Source of the DNA: Paramoeba atlantica
Taxonomy: Eukaryota > Discosea
Assembly (NCBI GenBank): GCA_977017575.1
Contig: CDRNVI010000029.1
Location: forward strand, 372,001-436,000
Length of the DNA stretch: 64,000 nt
Direction of reading: 5' to 3'
The notes below the pieces were generated by a model. That model had not been told where the DNA came from and searched no databases. It saw only the letters and a list, made by a program, of their open reading frames with translations. Shown here one piece after another: positions 30,118-40,773 of the stretch. The translations under genes and the position numbers were made by a program. Numbering within the stretch: position 1 is the first letter of the stretch; every line of letters begins with the position of its first letter.

Positions 30118-33100
30118 GGCTGTGATAAAGGAGATATGCTATGTAAATAATGAGCGTGTTGTTATACCTGCACAGGAGTTTCCTGTTCAGGGTACAACAC
30201 GCCATTATCTCGGCGTAGTAAACACGCCTTTGCTTGCTTGGCACAGTGATCGCCGGAAAATTATATATTTTTTTTCGGTTCATTTCACTGCCCAAGCTTC
30301 TTCCCACTTAAGGGGCTTGCCCCCACAACTGAGTGATCTCCCCGGTGGCATAGTATTACCTACATGTGTCAAGGAGGCTAAGAAGTGAGACCAAGGAACT
30401 CTGTCTGCCTTAAGTTTCGCGCATTATGATTGTTGAATATGGATTGATCATTAGTTTGGGTCTAGATGGGACAATGCTACCTGGAATGCAGATTCCAGAA
30501 TATCATGTTTAATACTGAAACCAAACTCTGCGCGGGTCAAGCCGTCCGCCGGATTCTCCTTAGATCTAATGTGGAAGACCCTGTACGACATTTTTCCTTT
30601 CTTCTGTCTTTCGATATCCATCAACTCTAAGCAGATAGAGCGTCGAATTGATGTGTTTCTCTGCAACGACCGCACCGCATCCAGATTATCGCACCCCAGA
30701 ATGACATGGGGGGCGAACTCCCATCCTTTAAACAAAGCGCGCTTTGCTGCCGCGAACTCAGCGTCGTATATGTTCTCCAAATATTGCGCAGTATACCATT
30801 GAAACAAAAGCTTGCTATTGGGATCAAAGATCGCAAATCACATGTGCGTTAACGAGGCATCTGAAAATGCCACTACGAATCGCTTAATAGGAACAGGTGG
30901 AAGTTTGTGACACGTGTCGTTAAGCAACATTTTCCCCCAGTGCCATCTCAGCAGCCCAGTTGGTGTTTTGCGAGTGAGTATACCGCATCTTCTGCTAGAA
31001 AAGACAGTGCCCGGGACATCATGCGAACGTCGTACACACCTGCGTAAGAAGACTGAATCACCATTGTATCCCACATGAGAACACCTATATTTTCATGATG
31101 TTGCGCACGGAATCGCGTGTTTTCAGTTGTATCGTACTCCACCGGGACATGTTCGATGATGTATGCATCCAGCAGAGCTTGCCATTCTTCAAGGGGAGAA
31201 GTCAATTCCCAAACATGTTGCTGTATTTGACACGGAAACATACTTCCACTCAATATGACAACCTTTAGGCGGATGCTTGCTGGCTTTTCGCAAATTTGAT
31301 GCCAACTGATCACGTATGTTTTTATGATGAGCCACTGCGAACACATTGTCCATCCACAAGAAAATTGCAGCAACTTTTTGATTTGTCTTAATATTTATTA
31401 GAAACATGAAAGCCGGTGGACTTTCAGTAGTGTATCGTACCTGATGTACTTCGTATCCTATAGGACATGCTTCTAATACTACCAGCCAAGCCAAACATTG
31501 AGCAAAATAGGGGGGCCACGAAAACCCCATCGGAAGTAGTTTCAGCTGGAATGTTGATTGTTCACATTTGATCGAGAAATGGAGAAATCTCAGAAGGAAT
31601 TCGTATTTGATGGAAAAAGTGTCGTACATCGGCCGTAAGAAAGATCCCACCTGGGAAACATGAAGTTATGTGAAATAATTCTGCCAGTGACGGTAAATTT
31701 AGTGTTGGAGATTTGGCACACATATCGTTTAATGGTGTGCCGTCCACTATGCTACGAGACTTAGTTGTACCTTTTGGTACTTCGAAATAACGGAGGTACA
31801 AACGGGGAGAAGAACGGAGATCTTCAACTTCTTTTAGAACCCCACAATGACAGAGTTCCGCAAGGTGTTCTTTCCATTTCACTTGAGTGGTAAATCCTTG
31901 CTTCCCCTTCAATGTCTTCAGTGGGTTCTTCCATTGTTTGAAGTACTAGTGTTCAGTCTTATGATCCTATTCGAATAGCTATAGCCATAATTAGAACGGG
32001 TTGAATAATTCATTCATATTTTCTATCTAGGTTATGCTGTTTAAATTACATCATGTAATTTACATGATGCATCATGTATATACATCATGTAATGCAAAGG
32101 TGGGACCCCTGCATTTAATTTACATGCATACCCGCCTCTTTCCTTTCTGCAGCTAAATGGCGGTTATAATCAACAGTTTAAAAGAGAGTTCTCCGGAAGC
32201 ACACGAGTCAGCACACGAGTAAATTCGATTTGTGTTACTATTGATGAGGTTTTGTTTTCTTCACGCTCGTCATTGCCTTCGAGGAGCGAGGTAGTGACTT
32301 TGTCTGACCTGATGAGACATGCCAGTAAGGGCGTTGGAGATCATGTTCACAGCGTTTTCCATTACCACACCTGTCCCTCCATGCCTCAGCGTGTGCGTCC
32401 CATCAAAGGAAATACCTGTGGGCCAACCCAGCTCCAGAGCTGCTCGTGTTATGATGCGCCCTGCTTGCCGTTTCTTGTAAGCCGGAAAGAGTATTGCACC
32501 GTGTGGTACCTCAGACATCGCCGACTTTAGTAAATGAACAGCTATAGGAGTCAGGGGTTTGTACCTCTGTTTCTCGGATGAAGCCGGTTGAACCTTGTTG
32601 TGTCTAAGTAAAAGGTGGGCCCATGAGCCCTCTCCACATAAATCTCCACTTCGAATTTGTTCAACCTCACATGACCTCAACGCTGCGTAGTACTGAACCT
32701 GAAAAGCCATCGAAAGTTGAGGTCCATGTGGTTGAGGTTGTAGCCAATTTACGAGGCTGCGCAGCATTTCCTCTGAAACATATCCCCGCGGGTTTTTTCT
32801 TACTCTTTTCCTTGCTGATGCCGCGGCTCCTTCTACAGCTCTCAATATGACACGATCTCCAGCCCACGGACTTTCGTCTGGTTCCAGGTCCATATGCTGA
32901 CACTCCTGGTAAAAGAGTAGGGCGCTCCGGTAACCTTGCAAAGTAGACCTTGAACAACCCATTACTGAGCGATTCCAAAGAAAGCAACCAAAGGATTCTT
33001 TGGAAACTTTACTATACTCCTTTTCTCTACAGAAAGCCTTTAGAATTTCAATTCTATTTTCATACAGCTTTCGCGTACTTGGTGCAATAGATTGCAAGGC

Positions 33101-34404
33101 GAGACGCTCGACAAAACTTTCTGTGCGAGGGAGGCTTCCTTGACTTTGGGATTCTTGCATAGGTAGCAAAACTAGATTCTCACAGAAGGAGGTTCTGTAT
33201 ATGTACAAATAATTAATAAGAATACAATATATTTGCAGTAGGGATATTTTATCTTTGTTGCTCTGGATTTCTAATATGTAGTATGTATGTGCGTACTACC
33301 TCTGTTTCCATTATTGGGGCTGTAAATAATGGCTAATCTGAAGAATCTTTGTTTAATGATGTGTCTACTCTAATAATGAGGTATATGCAGAGTCTTCACC
33401 ACGTCGTATTATCTCTTGTGATAATTGCAATACAGAACCAAATATTATCCAAAATCGATTCAAGGTCTTTTTTTTTTCTCTTCTCTGGAATACGCTTACT
33501 GATTTCCCTTAAACCAATCGATGTGTCATGGCATACATAGCTATAAATTTATTAATAAGTATATTGGGCGGCAGTACATTGTACATGACTTTCAAATTGA
33601 GAAAAATGGGTTTATTATCAAAGGGTTTATAAGTAAAGAAATAACGTCGAATATCTAGCAATCACGCGAATAACTACTCCAGAGGACGAAACTCTTCGTC
33701 TTCCAGGACATCCCAGAGCTTCCCCCCAAATGAGGACGGCTTTCGGTCCCTGCCCATTCCGTTAGCTGCCCTCCTTCCTTCTCTCCGTCGCGGGCTTTTT
33801 GAATTTTCATTTCCTTTGGAGGATTGAGTAGCAATTCTGCCAACTTTGAACGTTGACTTAAGTCTACGATCATAGCTTCAAAGGCCTGGACATTTTGAGT
33901 ACGACGAAACCCTAGGATTTTACTTGACAATTGAGCTCGGACTTCTAGCGATTCGCCCTTGTAGGCACTATCGACGAACTCCATAACAGCCATCGCGCAT
34001 TCATCTTCGCTTATTTCTGCCATATACTTGGCCATGCTCGCCAAGCTGACATTCCGATTAAAGCGGAGTTGAATTTTTATGTCCGTTTTCGTTGAGACTG
34101 GGTCATGCTCACTCGGTGCAACCTCAACTTCGTCTCGGTTCATGGTCAAAACGTTTCTTCGAGGCATAATAAGATATAGTGTACATGTAAATTTTCCTTT
34201 TCTTTCGGCAAGTATGATCATCGAACCTGGACAGTAGGGCCTGTCAAACTATTGCCCAAACCACAGGTAAAAAAAATATATAATTTTCCGGCGATCACTG
34301 TGCCAGGCAAGCAAAGGCGTGTTTACTACGCCGAGATAATGGTGTGTCGTACCTTGAACAGGAAACTCCTGTACAAGTATAACAACACGCTCATTATCAC
34401 AGCT
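30118..34404 (-). mobile_element. DIRS/VIPER-like tyrosine-recombinase retroelement, broken fossil
   Basis: Inverted terminal repeats lie at about 30118-30276 and 34269-34404; about 6 differences were seen in ~127 aligned bases, suggesting a fairly young insertion. Reading on the minus strand the parts are: a gag-like ORF (about 34160-33655), a tyrosine recombinase (about 33160-32270), then reverse transcriptase and RNase H (about 31912-30450). The order gag, recombinase, RT-RNase H is that of VIPER elements of trypanosomes, while inverted end repeats are a feature of DIRS elements. The RT/RNase H part is broken, with roughly three or more interruptions; the recombinase part looks largely open. 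The element sits inside a pogo-like transposon. Confidence 0.75.
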
Positions 34405-34489
34405 CCATAAGCACCTAGATACAGGACCCAGCCCGAGCTGCTAGGCAAGCTCAGCACAGCATCACCCCCTTTTCCCCCCTTTGCAATCT

Positions 34490-35525
34490 AAGTTTAGTAT
34501 CCTCGGGACATGGAATCCCGAGGACCCGGAAAATAAACAACACATTTCGGAACACATGCCCGAGGGGAGGGAGCCATGAATAACCTCGGAGGAAGATGAC
34601 AACCCCCGGAACGTGCACCCTCGGGACACGGAGTCTACAAGAAGACCTCGAATACCAAACCTAAACTGATTCGGAACACATTCCCGAGGGGAGGGAGCCA
34701 CGAATGACCTCGGAGGAAGATGACAACCTCCGGAGCGTGCACCCTCGGGACATGGAGTCTACAAGAAGACTTCGAATACCATACCTAAACTGATTCGGAA
34801 CACATTCCCGAGGGGAGGGAGCCACGAATGACCTCGGAGGAAGATGACAACCTCCGGAGCGTGCACCCTCGGGACATGGAGTCTACAAGAAGACCTCGAA
34901 TACCATACCTAAACTGATTCGGAACACATGCCCGAGGGGAGGGAGCCACGAATGACCTCGGAGGCAGATGACAACCTCCGGAACGTGCACCCTCGGGACA
35001 TGGAGTCTACAAGAAGACCTCGAATACCATACCTAAACTGATTCGGAACACATGCCCGAGGGGAGGGAGCCACGAATGACCTCGGAGGAAGATGACAACC
35101 TCCGGAGCGTGCACCCTCGGGACATGGAGTCTACAAGAAGACCTCGAATACCAAACCTAAACTGATTCGGAACACATGCCCGAGGGGAGGGAGCCACGAA
35201 TGACCTCGGAGGAAGATGACAACCTCCGGAGCGTGCACCCTCGGGACATGGAGTCTACAAGAAGACCTCGAATACCAAACCTAAACTGATTCGGAACACA
35301 TGCCCGAGGGGAGGGAGCCACGAATGACCTCGGAGGAAGATGACAACCTCCGGAGCGTGCACCCTCGGGACATGGAGTCTACAAGAAGACCTCGAATACC
35401 ATACCTAAACTGATTCGGAACACATGCCCGAGGGGAGGGAGCCACGAATGACCTCGGAGGCAGATGACAACCCCCGGAACGTGCACCCTCGGGACACGGA
35501 GTCTACAAGAAGACCTCGAATAAGA
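34490..35525. repeat. 124-bp minisatellite, about nine copies
   Basis: The anchor CCCTCGGGACA recurs at 34618, 34742, 34866, 34990, 35114, 35238, 35362 and 35486, exactly 124 bases apart, with a degenerate first copy starting near 34500. Each unit also contains CCCGAGGGGAGGGAGCC, partly complementary to the anchor, so each unit can form a stem. The copies are very similar, which suggests recent expansion. The period is not a multiple of three and no ORF crosses the array, so it is not coding. Confidence 0.9.
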
Positions 35526-36215
35526 ACATTCATAGGGGCTGTGAAGTAATGTCGTGCCAGGCTTCCCAAGCCATTTCGTGCGAGTCTCCCAAGCGCTTCT
35601 TTATTATAAAGATGTCGGGAAAAACATAAGTAAATACATTAAGTAGATGAATAAATAGATAATATGAAGAAAGTCCAGAAACAAATACAAGACTTTGTTT
35701 TCGTTTACCCACTATAGCTCAATACTTTATCCGTTTAATATTGCGTTTTGTTCTGCGTTCTTCCCTCACACTTTCCCGTGTTTTTGCACGAGAACGCCGG
35801 GCTTGGGACCGGTATCTAGCGTGTTTATGGAGCTGTGATAGTGTATTGTATACGAAAAAAGATACGCAAGCATTTTGCTTTCAAACATACACTGTGCCAC
35901 TTTAAGGAAGAAGCGCGCGGAAATTAGAATACCTATAGAGGATTTACAACACACTAAGGAAAACCACAGAAAAACTTAGATACGACGAGTAAAAATACAA
36001 TATGAAAAACGTTGCTGTGGACGTAGCTCGGGAAGGTGGGGAGCGCTAAACCCCAACATTGCCAAAAAGGAAAATAGGCAATGCCCCTGTCCTATAGCCT
36101 TGAACCCACCTTGAAAATAATGATACAAGAATTGTTAAAATGTATGCCGCGCACATATAAGAAGATGATTTTCAGTAGTATACTTCAATAATCAAAATTA
36201 GCCTAGGAAATAACC
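35526..36215. other. non-coding interior of the pogo-like element
   Basis: AT-rich between the minisatellite and the transposase piece. No gene or repeat supported. Confidence 0.4.
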
Positions 36216-37058
36216 TTATTCCTCGTCTTCGGGACGAGCTTCATCCTCCAAAGTTAAAGTTTGCGCCAAAAGAGAAATAAAACCAGTCTCTTCATCGATA
36301 TCTTGAGTCGTGGCAGTCACAACTAAGGTGTTGGCATGTAACTCTTCAACCGCTGTAATCGGGACGGTCTGCAAATCGCGCTGTAAGGCAGGAACATAAA
36401 TCTTCCAAAAGGACTTCTCATAAGCTGAAGTCTCGACGGAAGCTAGGGCGCCGGCAACGAACTGAGTGATTAGCCGGCGAGTGGGTGGCCGTTTTTGTGT
36501 TCTGGTCGCTGCACGCCAATGAGCGAACAGCTCCTTGTACTTTTTCTTGAACGGCCGATTGACAGCCAAGTCCATTAGCTGAACCAGCGCTGCGCAGCCT
36601 GCACGGACGAAACAAACGTCGATTTCCTGGCGACGAAGAAGGGACAGGGCTACCTCGGTTCGGTGACTTACGTACAAGTCTAGAACCAATAAAGTCTTGC
36701 CGGGTGGATACTTTTTTTTGCAGCATGTTGGCTCCGGCCTCATACTGTATTCTGCGGCATTTTGGCGCGGAGGGTGATACTGGTTCATAGAACCGCAGCC
36801 AAGGCGCACCAAACGGTCCCACTTTTGCTTTTTTTTATATATTTTTCTGACGGTGTTTCGATCAAGGTGATACTTTTGAGCAGCCTGTCGTTCTGTTTTT
36901 CCTGCATCCAGAGAAGCGCAGATCTGTATCGTAAGCTCTACTCGAGACATGCGCTCACGCTCGCTTTCCACATGCTGCTCCGTGAGAAGCTGAGCTGTCG
37001 GAAGGATGTTGGTAATGTTCTCTGGAGCAGTGACAACAACGACAGGGTCTCGAGGCAT
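36216..37058 (-). pseudogene. pogo-type (DDE_1) transposase, internally shortened
   Basis: 280 codons on the minus strand. The N-terminal half has a helix-turn-helix, TERQAAQKYHLDRNTVRKIY, as in pogo/CENP-B-like proteins. The C-terminal half, LLVLDLYVSHRTEVALSLLR then DVCFVRAGCAALVQLMDLAV and NRPFKKKYKELF, matches the second half of the DDE_1 catalytic domain, whose usual form is LLLDN..SH. The first catalytic segment between them is missing, so the protein is about 100-150 residues shorter than the family norm. It ends in an acidic tail. The copy is probably non-functional unless the short form is a derived regulator. Confidence 0.65.
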
Positions 37059-37100
37059 TATAGCACCCCTAACCTGATTGATGAAAAATTATCTGTAAAC

Positions 37101-37165
37101 TAGTACGCTACTTATCCTCTCGTGACCCGGAGGTTTCATCACAAAAGAGGATAAGTAGCGTACTA
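37101..37165. repeat. 20-bp perfect inverted repeat near the right end of the pogo-like element
   Basis: TAGTACGCTACTTATCCTCT is followed about 25 bases later by its reverse complement. The sequence is the same as the subterminal unit at 29940-29993. Confidence 0.65.
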
Positions 37166-37329
37166 GGATATCTAAGGGGGGGTAGCGGTAATTCTTTTTG
37201 TTCCACACCGTTGCAGACGGAAACTTTCAATCACATTTCATTTCTTACCGTAAACGCTTACCGAGTCCGTTTACGCTGTTTTTTCATTTCGACCATAACA
37301 TTCTTTAACTTACAAATCTTCCCCCCATC

Positions 37330-38285
37330 TCTCCAAACCATGCGTTGGGCATTCCTTGCAGGAGGCTGTGTCGCAGGCCTCACAACAGGCTTCGTACACT
37401 ACAACCCCTCCTCCCCCTCCTCCCCCTCCACCATCGCCTGGGCCTCCGACCGCTCCTCCTCCCTCTCCCACAGTTTCCACAAATTCCCCGTAACCTCCAT
37501 CACTGAACTCTCCCACGACACCAAACTCCTCTCCTTCGCGCTCCCCCACCCCGACGAGCCCTTCCGTCTCACCTGCTCCCAAACCCTCCAGTGCGGCGTG
37601 ATGGACCCCAACCGCAGCCGACGCATCACCCGGCACTACACCCCCGTAACCCCCAACGGCACCCCCGGACACTTCTCCGTCATGGTGAAGCGCTGCCCCG
37701 AGGGGCTCCTATCCCCCCGGCTCCACGCCCTCCAACCCGGCGACACCATGGAGTGGGCCACCGTCCCCCCGAGCTTCGTCTACAAGCCCGGCATGTTCGC
37801 CCGGGTCTACATGATCGCCGGGGGCGCCGGGATCACCCCGATGCTCCAGATGATCCGCACCGTGCTCGGCAACCCCAGCGACACCACCCCGATGCGCCTG
37901 CTGTTCTGCAACAAGACCGAGCAGGACATTCTGTTGCGCGGGGAGCTGGACAAGTTGGCGAAGGAGCACCCCGGGCGGTTCCAGGTGCACTACGCCCTGG
38001 ACCAGCCCCCCGCGGGGTGGAGCGGGGAGAGCGGGTACGTGACCGCGGAGATGGTACGCAGGACATTGAAGGAGGGTGGGCCGGAGAAAGGGGATCGGAT
38101 GCTGGTGTGCGGCCCGGATGCGATGCTGAACCATGTGGCCGGGAACCCGATGGATGTGATGGGGAAGTGGTCCGGGAAGGTGCAACGGATGCAGCCGTTC
38201 TTTCCTGGGGTAAACAATCTTCCCGAGGTGGAGGGGGTATTGGGCTCCATGGGGTGGGATAAGTCGACCACGCATCGGTTTTAGA
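37330..38285 (+). other. GC-rich island 1 with C-to-G skew switch
   Basis: Hand counts: 33 C against 5 G at 37381-37440, and 24 G against 14 C at 38101-38160. The flanks are AT-rich. The switch lies around 37800. The island covers the cytochrome b5 reductase gene. Confidence 0.85.
37340..38284 (+). CDS. NADH-cytochrome b5 reductase-like flavoprotein
   Basis: 314 residues from ATG 37340; the open frame extends upstream but without an ATG. Residues 1-20 (MRWAFLAGGCVAGLTTGFVH) form a membrane anchor or targeting signal, followed by a Ser/Pro-rich linker. The FAD-binding motif is RRITRHYTPV (R-x-Y-T-P) near residue 95. The NADH-binding domain begins MIAGGAGITPMLQMIRTVL near 155, and MLVCGPDAML matches the CGP motif. 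Family function: transfer of electrons from NADH through FAD to cytochrome b5, at the ER or outer mitochondrial membrane. The gene has extreme GC content with C-rich codons early and G-rich codons late, unlike its neighbours, a positional effect shared with three other genes here. It starts 152 bases after a transposon. Confidence 0.88.
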   Translation: MRWAFLAGGCVAGLTTGFVHYNPSSPSSPSTIAWASDRSSSLSHSFHKFPVTSITELSHDTKLLSFALPHPDEPFRLTCSQTLQCGVMDPNRSRRITRHYTPVTPNGTPGHFSVMVKRCPEGLLSPRLHALQPGDTMEWATVPPSFVYKPGMFARVYMIAGGAGITPMLQMIRTVLGNPSDTTPMRLLFCNKTEQDILLRGELDKLAKEHPGRFQVHYALDQPPAGWSGESGYVTAEMVRRTLKEGGPEKGDRMLVCGPDAMLNHVAGNPMDVMGKWSGKVQRMQPFFPGVNNLPEVEGVLGSMGWDKSTTHRF

Positions 38286-38806
38286 TATGGCCATGGGAGT
38301 GAGACAGAAGTTTATGTGAGTTTATGAGTTTGTAAAAAAGGCTTTTGAAAGTTGGTTAAATTTCGTTGTTGAGCAACATGCGCACACATGAACCCTGTAC
38401 ATATTATTGATATTCCCTTTGGAAACTTGTGGGCTACATTTCAATCTTCGATATGCAACACAACAAATTATTTGTACGGTACAAGAAATTCTTTTGCAAA
38501 TTGTAAAACAATAAACACATTCTACAGCAATATGGTTAATTTTCTGTTGAGCACGTTGCATTTTTTTGATCCTCTAAAGCAGATATAATTTTGGGCGCCT
38601 TAACCCCGATCTTTCCTGCCTTCGTAAGTTTTTTTCAATTTTTCTTCGTAAACTGATTTCTTCTTAAGATTCTTCATGAACTTATTTTTGTAATTTTATA
38701 TTGACTGGTGTATCGTTATGGTGTATGACCACATCTCCATGTATTTTTCGGAGTGCAGTATAATCAATTTTGAAGTTTTTTCATTAAGCTTTTGCATACT
38801 TTCAGA
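38286..38806. other. AT-rich intergenic region with an acceptor site
   Basis: No gene seen. The stretch at about 38770-38805 is T-rich and ends in TTTCAG, one base before the next ATG, an excellent trans-splice acceptor. Confidence 0.45.
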
Positions 38807-39163
38807 ATGTCCAGATTTTCGGCAGATTTTTCGAAAAAATGTCGGACCTTTCTCGAAGAAAATGCGACAAAGCGCGAAGATCTTCAGAAATGTCTCGAGG
38901 AGAATGTGAAATACGACGTGAACAAAATGTGCGCCAAGCAAAAAAGCGATTACTTATATGCGATTTCACTGGCGTTCTGTCGTCCTGAATACGAGACCGG
39001 TGTGAAATGCCAGAAGGCGGCCGGGGATGAGTGGGCAGACAAGTGCTTTCAAGACAACGTCCTGGTGGGGCAGTGCCTTGATACAACGCTAAAGAAATTG
39101 TACATGTATGGGGTGCAAACGGACCCCAAGAATCCAAACAATCCTAAGACAGTAAGAAGTTAA
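38807..39163 (+). CDS. twin CX9C (CHCH-type) mitochondrial intermembrane-space protein
   Basis: 118 residues from ATG 38807, one base after TTTCAG. Two CX9C pairs are present: CRPEYETGVKC (residues 58-68) and CFQDNVLVGQC (80-90), forming the helical hairpin held by two disulfides that is typical of small proteins imported into the intermembrane space. Three further Cys lie upstream (residues 12, 29 and 42). Such proteins assemble respiratory complexes, sit in complex I or act as ribosomal subunits; the exact orthologue is not recognisable. With CMC2 at 55125 this is the second CX9C protein in the cluster. Confidence 0.7.
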   Translation: MSRFSADFSKKCRTFLEENATKREDLQKCLEENVKYDVNKMCAKQKSDYLYAISLAFCRPEYETGVKCQKAAGDEWADKCFQDNVLVGQCLDTTLKKLYMYGVQTDPKNPNNPKTVRS

Positions 39164-39531
39164 CCGACGTCAGCTAGGTGCTTGGAGCGAGTTTGATACA
39201 GCTTAGTGATTTTCGAGTGATAACGAAAAGGAATGCACTGCGCACCAGTACGTACAGCCGTGCTTCCTTCAGTGTATTATGACTGAGCTGATCCTGTTGA
39301 TGCAGGTTATGCAGGGTATACCCGCTTGTCAGTGTAGAACGCGCCATTAGTGGGTTATGCCTTGACGGTCTAGTCAAGCAAAGTAACTGTATCTGATGGT
39401 ATCCTTTTAATCACAAGGACTATGTGTACCTCACAACAGAGGGTCTACACTTTCCTTTTTTCATCCACTATTTTCTCACCCTTTTCGCACCCTTTTTCTC
39501 CCTCAATACCCCGTTTTTTTCTCCCCCTCCC
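39164..39531. other. intergenic region with a long pyrimidine tract
   Basis: No gene seen. From about 39445 to 39531 the sequence is almost all T and C, probably the polypyrimidine signal for the next gene and the start of GC island 2. Confidence 0.45.
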
Positions 39532-40190
39532 ATGCCCCGGATCCCACTTTCCTGGTTCCCCCCCTCCCCCCTCCCTGGTTGGTTCTCTGACCTCGCCCTG
39601 GAGCTTCGTCTCCCCGCCCTCGCCGCCCTCTACCACTGCTACCGCACCACCGCGCACTACTTTGACGCCTGCCGGTACTTTGAGGAGCGCCGCGGGTGGG
39701 CCTCCACCCGTGGCACCCTGCTCCAGCTCGAGCGTCACACCTACCGCCACCACTACCTCCCGCGGTACAGCGTGGTCTATGAATTTACAGTCAACGGGGA
39801 GCGCTACGAAGGCAGGAGATCCGCGACCGGGAGTCTGTACCCCGGGTGGGTGCTGGAGTGGCTCCCGACCGGCACCGATGTGATCACGGAGGTACAGTAC
39901 CTCCAGGCCACCCCCCCGATGCGCGTGGGGAGCCCATGTACGGTTTTCTATCACAAAAAGAATCCCAGGCTGTGTGGGATTGCCCATGATGCGTGCTCGT
40001 TTGAGTGTAGTGTGCTAGGGAGCGTAAGTGTGCTGGTACTGATCTGGGCGACCCTGTTGAAGCGTCAGGTGCGGACGGGGTGGCGAGGGCTGTTTCCGAG
40101 AACGTACAAGGTGAGGTTGCCGCGGACGATGCAGACAGGGGGAGCGGGTTCGAATGGAAAGCAGCTGGATTCGTAGCGGAGGGAGAGGGA
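39480..40190 (+). other. GC-rich island 2 with C-to-G skew switch
   Basis: Hand counts: 30 C against 9 G at 39541-39600, and 25 G against 12 C at 40081-40140. The switch lies around 39750. The island covers the DUF3592-like gene. Confidence 0.8.
39532..40176 (+). CDS. DUF3592-like membrane protein
   Basis: 214 residues from ATG 39532; a GTG-initiated upstream extension would be encoded by the pyrimidine tract and is rejected. Residues 15-40 contain a weakly hydrophobic helix (LALELRLPALAALYH). The central part, PRYSVVYEFTVNGERYEGRR followed by VGSPCTVFYHKKNPRLCGI, fits the DUF3592 pattern, in which a Y-x-F-x-V-x-G-x-x-Y-x-G strand pair is followed by G-x-x-V-x-V-x-Y-x-x-x-x-P. A membrane segment follows (SVLGSVSVLVLIWATLL, about residues 162-178), then a basic cytosolic-type tail. 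The family has no settled function. The gene lies in the second GC island, with the same C-rich to G-rich change along its length. Confidence 0.6.
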   Translation: MPRIPLSWFPPSPLPGWFSDLALELRLPALAALYHCYRTTAHYFDACRYFEERRGWASTRGTLLQLERHTYRHHYLPRYSVVYEFTVNGERYEGRRSATGSLYPGWVLEWLPTGTDVITEVQYLQATPPMRVGSPCTVFYHKKNPRLCGIAHDACSFECSVLGSVSVLVLIWATLLKRQVRTGWRGLFPRTYKVRLPRTMQTGGAGSNGKQLDS

Positions 40191-40773
40191 TACGGTGGTG
40201 CGTAGTTTATGCGACATGGCTGGCCTTGTATGGCTGTTGATCTTCTGTGCATGCCATAAGCCGTATTTCATGGTAACTCACCAGATGAAGCGGGACTGCA
40301 AAGAATGTCGTAGTCCTGTCACTCGCTCGCTTGTCGTATTGGGTGACCTCCTCGATTGATGCTCTGTCACCTAATGGCTCGAAGCATAGTTAGTCAGTGA
40401 AAGTTGTATTTATCAAATAATTACTCGCTAAAGTTCTATTTCTCGCCGTATTGATTCAAAACATCTTCTGCTTGGGTAGAGCTGATAGTCAATGAAGAGG
40501 GATTCTTTTTCACTGTTTCGCCCACTTTTTTGAGGATATGAGAAGGTATCCACATAATTTGTTGGGGATATAAAAGACAAAATGAAGTGTGATAAAAGGA
40601 AAATACTAAGTATATTGGTGTGAACCCCCTCCCGCTGTGTATAAGGGTGACGGTGTCCATAATGTTCGTTTGAATTCAGAAAAATGAAAATCAAAAAGCT
40701 CTTCTTTGTAAAACTCGATCTCTGAAAGCAGTATTGATTTTTGAATGATCAGCACGCTTAACTCATAAATCGA
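40177..40773. other. intergenic region, nothing recognised
   Basis: Composition drops back to AT-rich after 40200. No gene, repeat or RNA could be supported. Confidence 0.4.

Larger units (their letters stand above)
29884..37188 (-). mobile_element. pogo/Tc1-like transposon hosting a DIRS-like element and a minisatellite
   Basis: The two ends are inverted copies: 29884 reads CCGTTACCCCCC...TTAGATATC, and the reverse complement of the right end (37188) reads CCGCTACCCCCC...TTAGATATC. Both are bordered by TA (29882-29883 and 37189-37190). Subterminal GGATAAGTAGCGTACTAG repeats occur three times at 29940-29993 and as an inverted pair at 37101-37165. A pogo-type transposase piece lies at 36216-37058 on the minus strand. 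A tyrosine-recombinase retroelement (30118-34404) and a 124-bp minisatellite (34490-35525) fill most of the interior. Confidence 0.6.

Noticed and set aside
30113-30388. + strand ORF of 91 codons
   Set aside because: Lies in the end repeat of the retroelement and has no coding signal.
34490-35525. CRISPR-like array
   Set aside because: The 124-base repeats are contiguous without unique spacers, and the genome is eukaryotic.
37591-38262. Long alternative-frame and antisense ORFs over the cytochrome b5 reductase gene
   Set aside because: GC-rich DNA has few stops in any frame; only the reductase frame shows family motifs.
37340-38284. Horizontal transfer of the GC-rich reductase gene
   Set aside because: Three other unrelated genes show the same composition change, and one gene is half inside and half outside an island, so position explains it.
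40147-40157. tRNA B-box-like GGTTCGAAT
   Set aside because: Inside the coding sequence of the DUF3592-like gene, with no A box or cloverleaf.
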